Of a stretch of 9,684 nucleotides of DNA, positions 5,176-9,684 are shown one piece after another (positions within the stretch are counted from its first letter, which is position 1; the number at the start of each line of letters is the position of its first letter). The position numbers and the translations under genes are program-made. Under the pieces are notes generated by a model. It was not told where the DNA came from. It ran no database searches and was given only the letters and a program-made list of their open reading frames with translations. Origin of the DNA: Alphaproteobacteria bacterium (lineage in GTDB: Bacteria > Pseudomonadota > Alphaproteobacteria > UBA8366); NCBI GenBank assembly GCA_029861675.1, contig JAOTYV010000176.1:1-9684 (forward strand), in the 5' to 3' direction.

Positions 5176-6540
5176 TTATTTGGGTTTTGCGCGCTGCGAA
5201 TCGAGATGTTTCTGCAATTCATCCCGGGCCGATGCGCCGGCCGGCAGCAGGTCGATCGCGCGCTGCATTTTCTTCAAACCGGCATCGCGTTTGCCGTCTT
5301 GCACTTCGGCGCGGCCGATGAGCCACAGCGCTTCCACGTTCTTCTGATCGAGCGCCAGCACCCGCCGCATGACGGCGACCGATTCCGCCGTTTGTCGATT
5401 GCCGGCGGCGGTGCGGATGGCGCGTCCCTGCAACATCAGGACATCGATGTTTTTCGGCGCGAGCGCCGCCGCCTTGGCGAGCGTGTCGCGCGCGTCCCCA
5501 TGCCGCTGCAGCACCGAATAGGCGCGGGCGAGACGGAGCCAGCCGGGAAGGTCGTCCGGATTCTCCTTCAGCCGGTCGGCGAGCTGTTGCACCATGGACG
5601 AGATCATCGCCTGGCGCTGCTCCGGCGTCATGGCCTCGGCCGTCTCGATGTCCTGTTTGCTTGGGCCGCGTGCAGTCGTTTCCGCCGGCAGGACGCCGGC
5701 CGGATCCATACCCATGGCCGTGGCGAGTGCGGTGGCGCGCTTGCGTGCCTGGGCCGCCCAGGGCGCACCGGCGGGCGCGCCCTTGAGCAGCGCCGCCCAA
5801 CGGTCGAGCGCGGCCCGCCGTTTGCCGGCCTGTTCGTCGGCAATGGCAAGGTAATACTGCGCGCGGGGATTGGCCGATGAAGTGGCGAGGACGCTTTCGA
5901 AGGCCGCCCGGCCTGCCGGCGGTACGGTCCCTTTGTTGGCGAAGACCAGCGCCTCGCCATAGGCCGCCCTGATGTCCGCATTGCCGGCGTCGAGGCCAAG
6001 GGCTTTTTCGTAACTGCGCGCCGCTTCTTCGAAACGCCGAAGTTCCATAAAGGTTTGACCAAGCAGTCGCCAGCCTTTCTGGTTCGCCGGATCGGCTTCG
6101 AGGCGCTGTTGCAGCCGCGCCGCCATTGCCTGCAGATTGTCGATGCGTTCGGTTCCGTCCGGCGCTTTTTCGGCGTACGGCGCGGCCGGTAGCCCCGGCG
6201 AGCCAAGTTTTGCATACAGGCCCACCGCGGTGAGCGGCACCAGCAGAGCGACGATCAGCGCGGCGATGCGGCCACGGCCATCCGGTGCGTCCCCGGCCGC
6301 CCGGCGTCGCGCATCGGCGGCGAGCATGCGCCGGGCGACTTCCGTACGCGCGGCCTCCGCATCGGCGTCGGCGATATCGCCGCGCCGATTTTCCGCCTCG
6401 ATCTCCGCGATCTGGTCCTTGTAGACCTGGAAGTCGTGCGATGCGGAATCCAACGGCGCCGCGCGCCGCTGCAGCACGGGCAGCGCCAAGCCGGCGGCGG
6501 CGGCCAGCATCAACACTGTCACGATGATCCAGAATGTCAT
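5176..6540 (-). CDS. ccmI: Cytochrome c maturation protein CcmI (CycH-type TPR protein)
   Basis: The product is 454 aa. CcmI holds apocytochrome c and hands it to the CcmF/CcmH heme ligation machinery in the inner membrane and periplasm. Layout: first helix (about 3-23), cytoplasmic segment with the typical YKDQIAEIEAENRRG stretch (40-54), second helix (about 91-110), then a large periplasmic part with tetratricopeptide-like helix pairs, clearest at about 139-184, 228-255, 313-365 and 385-432. The long form with the full TPR domain is common in alphaproteobacteria. The ATG at 6540 overlaps the ccmH stop (ATGA), which sets the start; upstream in-frame codons lie inside ccmH and read as non-native protein. 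It is the last ccm gene here. Confidence 0.93.
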   Translation of the reverse strand: MTFWIIVTVLMLAAAAGLALPVLQRRAAPLDSASHDFQVYKDQIAEIEAENRRGDIADADAEAARTEVARRMLAADARRRAAGDAPDGRGRIAALIVALLVPLTAVGLYAKLGSPGLPAAPYAEKAPDGTERIDNLQAMAARLQQRLEADPANQKGWRLLGQTFMELRRFEEAARSYEKALGLDAGNADIRAAYGEALVFANKGTVPPAGRAAFESVLATSSANPRAQYYLAIADEQAGKRRAALDRWAALLKGAPAGAPWAAQARKRATALATAMGMDPAGVLPAETTARGPSKQDIETAEAMTPEQRQAMISSMVQQLADRLKENPDDLPGWLRLARAYSVLQRHGDARDTLAKAAALAPKNIDVLMLQGRAIRTAAGNRQTAESVAVMRRVLALDQKNVEALWLIGRAEVQDGKRDAGLKKMQRAIDLLPAGASARDELQKHLDSQRAKPK

Positions 6541-7016
6541 GAGGCGTCGTCGTCCTCGGCGAGCAAGGCGTCGAGCCGGCTCCGTTCGTCGTCGGCAAGC
6601 GCGGCCGTGGCGGAAGTCCGCCGGCGGCTTCGGAAGTACACGATCATGACGGCGGCGGCGCCCAGCAGCACAAGTATCGGTCCGAACCACAACAGCCAAG
6701 TGCTGCGTTTGACCGGCGGCCTCAGCATGACGAAATCGCCGTATCGCTTGATCAGGTAGTCCCGGATTTCCTGGTCGCTGTCGCCGGCGGCGAGCCGTTC
6801 GCGCACCAGGCGTCGCATGTCGCGGGCGAGATCCGCATCCGACTCGTCGATCGACTGATTCTGACAGACCAGGCAGCGGATTTCCGATGACAGCGTGCGC
6901 GCCCGCGCTTCCAGGGCGGGATCCTTCAGAACTTCACCGGGTTCGACGGCCAGGGCGGTGACGGCAAAGGCCGCGATCGTGGCGGCAAACAGGATGGGGG
7001 AAAGACGTGCTCTCAT
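6537..7016 (-). CDS. ccmH: Cytochrome c maturation protein CcmH (CcmL/Ccl2-type thiol reductant)
   Basis: The product is 159 aa: a signal peptide (about 1-23), a small periplasmic three-helix domain bearing the family signature IRC48-LV-C51-QNQSI, the RYGDFVMLRPP stretch (91-101), one membrane helix (about 106-127) and a charged cytoplasmic tail. CcmH reduces, or forms a mixed disulfide with, the CxxCH motif of apocytochrome c so that CcmF can attach heme; its own thiols are kept reduced by CcmG. The start is ATG at 7016, overlapping the ccmG stop by four bases, with a ribosome site GGAAGG at about 7023-7028 (minus strand). It also overlaps ccmI by four bases at its end, so the three genes are almost certainly co-translated. 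Confidence 0.96.
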   Translation of the reverse strand: MRARLSPILFAATIAAFAVTALAVEPGEVLKDPALEARARTLSSEIRCLVCQNQSIDESDADLARDMRRLVRERLAAGDSDQEIRDYLIKRYGDFVMLRPPVKRSTWLLWFGPILVLLGAAAVMIVYFRSRRRTSATAALADDERSRLDALLAEDDDAS

Positions 7017-7549
7017 TTTTCGCCTTCCAGCTCGCGGATCAGCGGGATGATCGTACCGCTCATCGTTTCCGCGAAGATCGGCCCGATATGCTTGTAGCGG
7101 ATGCGGCCCTCGCGATCGACGATATAGGTCTCGGGCGCGCCATAGACGCCCCATTCGATGCCGGCGCGGTTGTCGCCGTCGAAACCGATCCCGGTGTAGG
7201 GGTTGCCCAATTCCTTCAACCACCGTGTCGCGGTTTCGCGTTTGTCCTTCCAGTTGATGCCGTAGAGCGGGGCCTTCTGGTCCTTGGCGAACTGTATCCA
7301 GATCGGATGCTCGGCCCGGCAGGGCACACACCAGGACGCAAATACATTGACCAGCGCGACACGCCCCTTCAAATCGGCGGTCGCCAACCCCTTGCCGCTC
7401 TCCAGCAGCGGCGGCAGGGCGAATTCCGGCACCGGCTGATCGATCAACGCGGACGGCACGATGCGGGCATCCCGGGTCAGGCCGAATCCAAGATAGACCG
7501 CGAGCCCCAGAAACAGGATCAGCGGTGTGAGGAAAAGGACACGCCTCAT
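7013..7549 (-). CDS. ccmG: CcmG/DsbE, periplasmic thioredoxin-like thiol reductase
   Basis: The product is 178 aa: an N-terminal membrane anchor (about 4-23) and a thioredoxin fold with active site W-C74-VP-C77 and the CcmG hallmark GVYGAPETYIVD (134-145), which includes the cis-Pro before the strand. It passes electrons from the inner-membrane reductase (CcdA or DsbD, not in this window) to CcmH, keeping apocytochrome thiols reduced. The ATG lies 10 bases after the ccmF stop, and its end overlaps ccmH by ATGA. Length and motifs are normal for the family. Confidence 0.96.
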   Translation of the reverse strand: MRRVLFLTPLILFLGLAVYLGFGLTRDARIVPSALIDQPVPEFALPPLLESGKGLATADLKGRVALVNVFASWCVPCRAEHPIWIQFAKDQKAPLYGINWKDKRETATRWLKELGNPYTGIGFDGDNRAGIEWGVYGAPETYIVDREGRIRYKHIGPIFAETMSGTIIPLIRELEGEK

Positions 7550-7559
7550 GGGAATAGGT

Positions 7560-9542
7560 TCACTCCGCCGCCGCCGGGACGCCCTTGGCGCTCCGCCGTT
7601 TCGGCGCGCCGACCCGAAGCCGCCGGTCGCTGAGCGACAGCAGGCCGCCGAGCACCATGACCGTCGCCCCGAGCCAAATCCACAGCACCAGCGGTTTGAA
7701 ATAGAGCCGAACCGTGTGCCCGCCCTTGTTGTCGGAAGCGCCGATTACCGCATACAGGTCGCCGGCGGCGGTCGAGCGGATCGCCGCCTCGGTTGTTTCC
7801 TGGCCGCCCACGACATAGCGCCGCCGTTCCGCGACCATCCGGTCGATCTTCTCGCCGCCGCGGCGCACCGTGAACAGGCCACGCTGCGCCACATAGTTCG
7901 GTCCGCGCTTGTCCTCCACCCCGTCGAAGGCGACCTCGAATCCCGCGAGGGACACGGTCTGGTTCGGCGCCATCACGAGGATTTTTTCTTCCTGCCAGGC
8001 GGCGGTGCCGGCGGATCCGGCAATGGCGAGCGCCAGGCCGAAATGCGCCAGCGACATGCCCCAGGCGGCCCGCGGCAGGCCACGCATCCGGGCCAGCGAA
8101 TCGCGCAACGGCATCCGGCCGATGCCGGTGCGCGCCACCAGTTCGGTAATGACGGCGCCGCCGAGCCATATTGCGAAACCGATCGCCAGGGTCCCCAGTA
8201 CCGGACGGCCCCATTGCCAGTATCCGATGATCGCGGTCAGCGCCAGCGCCGCGATGGCGGCGACTTTCAGGCGGGCCAGCGCGCCGGCGAGGTCGGCGCG
8301 CTTCCAGGCGAGCATCGGCCCGACACCGAGCGCCGCTACCAGCGGCGCCATCAGCGGCACGAACGTAGCGTTGAAAAAGGGCGGGCCGACCGACACTTTA
8401 CCGCCGCCCATGGCTTCGAGCAGGAGCGGATACAGCGTGCCGATGAACACCGTCGCCGCCGCCGTGGTCAGCAGCAGGTTGTTCAGCATGAGCGCGCCTT
8501 CGCGGCTGACCGGCGAGAACAACCCGCCCGGCTCCAGCCGCGGTGCGCGCCAGGCATAGAGCGCGAGCGCGCCGCCGACCGCAATGACCAGCAGGAGCAG
8601 AATGAAGACGCCGCGTTCCGGGTCGGTTGCGAAGGCGTGCACCGAGGTGAGCACGCCCGAACGCACCAGGAAGGTGCCGATCAGGCTGAGCGAGAAGGTC
8701 AGGATGGCGAGCAGAATTGTCCAGCTTTTCAAAGCGTCGCGCTTTTCCACCACGATCGCCGAATGGAGCAGCGCGGTGCCGACCAGCCAGGGCATGAAGG
8801 ACGCGTTCTCCACCGGGTCCCAGTACCAGAAGCCGCCCCAGCCCAGCTCGTAATAGGCCCACCAGCTTCCCAACGCGATGCCGGCGGTGAGGAACGACCA
8901 GGCCAGCAAGGTCCAGGGCCGTACCCAATGCGCCCAGGCCGCGTCGATGCGGCCTTCGATCAGGGCCGCGATCGCGAAGGAGAAGGCGATTGAGAACCCG
9001 ACATAACCGGCATAGAGAATCGGCGGATGCAGCGCCAGCCCCGGATCCTGCAGCAGCGGGTTCAGATCGTTGCCGTTGGCCGGTGCGGGGAAGAGCCGCT
9101 CGAACGGGTTGGAAGTGAACAGGATGAACAGCAGGAACCCGACACCGATCATCGCCTGCACCGAGATCACCCGTGCCCGCAGTGTCGGTGGCAGATTGCC
9201 GCCGAACAGCGCGACCATGGCGCCGAACAGCGCGAGGATCAGCACCCAGAGCAGCATCGAGCCTTCGTGATTGCCCCAGACGCCGGAGATTTTGTAGATC
9301 ACCGGTTTCAGCGAATGCGAATTCAGGGCGACGTTCTTGACGGTGAAATCGCTGGTGAGATAGGCGTGCATCAGCGCCCCGAAGGCGACGGCGATCAGCA
9401 GGAATTGCAGCACCGCCGCCGAATTGCCGGCCGCCATCCAGCCGCCGTGCCGCCGCGCCGCGCCGGCCATCGGCAGCACCGCTTGGGTCACGGCGACGCA
9501 CAGCGCGAGGATAAGTGCGAAATGTCCAAGTTCGGTAATCAT
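7560..9542 (-). CDS. ccmF: CcmF, heme lyase subunit of cytochrome c maturation System I
   Basis: The product is 660 aa, a normal CcmF length, with many membrane helices. It carries the tryptophan-rich WWD region WGGFWYWDPVENASFMPW (235-252) that binds heme on the periplasmic face, and the conserved SHSLKPVIYKISGVWG stretch (75-90). E. coli CcmF uses His 173, 261, 303 and 491; matching candidates here are H172 (LHPPILYAGY), H260 (TALLH), H302 (VHAFATDP) and H500 (MSLAHFGLAL). CcmF takes heme from CcmE and, with CcmH and CcmI, attaches it to apocytochrome c. The ATG at 9542 starts one base after the stop of the dioxygenase gene, and ccmG follows by 10 bases. ccmE, often the gene just before ccmF, is not there, and ccmA-D are not in view. 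Confidence 0.97.
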   Translation of the reverse strand: MITELGHFALILALCVAVTQAVLPMAGAARRHGGWMAAGNSAAVLQFLLIAVAFGALMHAYLTSDFTVKNVALNSHSLKPVIYKISGVWGNHEGSMLLWVLILALFGAMVALFGGNLPPTLRARVISVQAMIGVGFLLFILFTSNPFERLFPAPANGNDLNPLLQDPGLALHPPILYAGYVGFSIAFSFAIAALIEGRIDAAWAHWVRPWTLLAWSFLTAGIALGSWWAYYELGWGGFWYWDPVENASFMPWLVGTALLHSAIVVEKRDALKSWTILLAILTFSLSLIGTFLVRSGVLTSVHAFATDPERGVFILLLLVIAVGGALALYAWRAPRLEPGGLFSPVSREGALMLNNLLLTTAAATVFIGTLYPLLLEAMGGGKVSVGPPFFNATFVPLMAPLVAALGVGPMLAWKRADLAGALARLKVAAIAALALTAIIGYWQWGRPVLGTLAIGFAIWLGGAVITELVARTGIGRMPLRDSLARMRGLPRAAWGMSLAHFGLALAIAGSAGTAAWQEEKILVMAPNQTVSLAGFEVAFDGVEDKRGPNYVAQRGLFTVRRGGEKIDRMVAERRRYVVGGQETTEAAIRSTAAGDLYAVIGASDNKGGHTVRLYFKPLVLWIWLGATVMVLGGLLSLSDRRLRVGAPKRRSAKGVPAAAE

Positions 9543-9543
9543 C

Positions 9544-9684
9544 TTAGTAAGGCCGGTTTCCCTTCACCGTGGTGCGGTGCATGTGGCGGACATATTTGTC
9601 CTGATCGTAGGGTTGGGCCTGATGCATGACGCATCGGTTGTCCCAGAACACCAGATCGAATTGGCGCCATGCATGGCTGTAGAC
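9544..9684 (-). CDS. TauD/TfdA-family 2-oxoglutarate-dependent dioxygenase, C-terminal 46 residues
   Basis: Reading the minus strand from the right edge gives an open frame of 46 codons ending in TAA at 9546-9544; the rest of the gene is outside the window. The peptide has the C-terminal signature of the taurine/alpha-ketoglutarate dioxygenase family: a YSHAWRQFDLVFWDNR lead-in, then CVMH with the second iron-binding His (21st visible residue), YD, and HRTTVKGNRPY with the Arg (37th visible residue) that binds the 2-oxoglutarate carboxylate. These enzymes hydroxylate small substrates, often sulfonates or aryloxy acids, using Fe(II) and O2; the substrate here cannot be told from the tail. The stop is one base from the ccmF ATG, so the two are likely co-transcribed. 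Confidence 0.85.
   Translation of the reverse strand, partial: VYSHAWRQFDLVFWDNRCVMHQAQPYDQDKYVRHMHRTTVKGNRPY

Noticed and set aside
7527..8993. 488-codon open frame on the plus strand opposite ccmF
   Set aside because: Same reason: low-complexity Arg/Gln/His-rich product, antisense to a clear ccmF.

Overview
The window is GC-rich and tightly packed with genes. It looks like a chromosomal segment of an alphaproteobacterium, possibly Rhodospirillales-like. That placement rests on base composition, the ccmF-ccmG-ccmH-ccmI gene order with ATGA overlaps, and the protein families present; no phylogenetic marker such as rRNA is in the window. There is no mobile element, CRISPR array, tRNA or rRNA.

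Left half, plus strand (1-3544): a run of genes for exported redox proteins. It opens with the 3' end of a protein whose tail is an array of CxxC repeats. After a gap with two inverted repeats come two small secreted proteins that look like diverged paralogues sharing a Cys...CxxxC core. Next is a SCO1/SenC-type thioredoxin-fold protein with its CxxxCP copper/thiol site and distal His. Then comes an MsrP (YedY)-type molybdenum enzyme with a twin-arginine leader and, unusually, an apparent lipobox. A small three-helix membrane protein follows. No msrQ (the usual heme-b partner) and no cytochrome oxidase gene is present. I read this as a possible dedicated periplasmic thiol/copper/molybdenum redox module. 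The shared operon and the function are inferences.

Right half, minus strand (9684-3541): transcription runs leftwards. It starts with the C-terminal end of a TauD/TfdA-type 2-oxoglutarate dioxygenase, whose stop codon is one base from the start of ccmF. Then come ccmF, ccmG (dsbE), ccmH and ccmI, the late part of System I cytochrome c maturation: heme ligation and reduction and presentation of the apocytochrome CxxCH thiols. After an 87-base gap follows a DHA2-family (EmrB-like) drug/proton antiporter gene with a GTG start. The two transcription units meet tail to tail, with their stop codons overlapping at 3541-3544.

The strongest calls are ccmF, ccmG, ccmH, ccmI, msrP, the SCO protein and the MFS transporter. 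The least understood and most interesting part is the first 3.5 kb.
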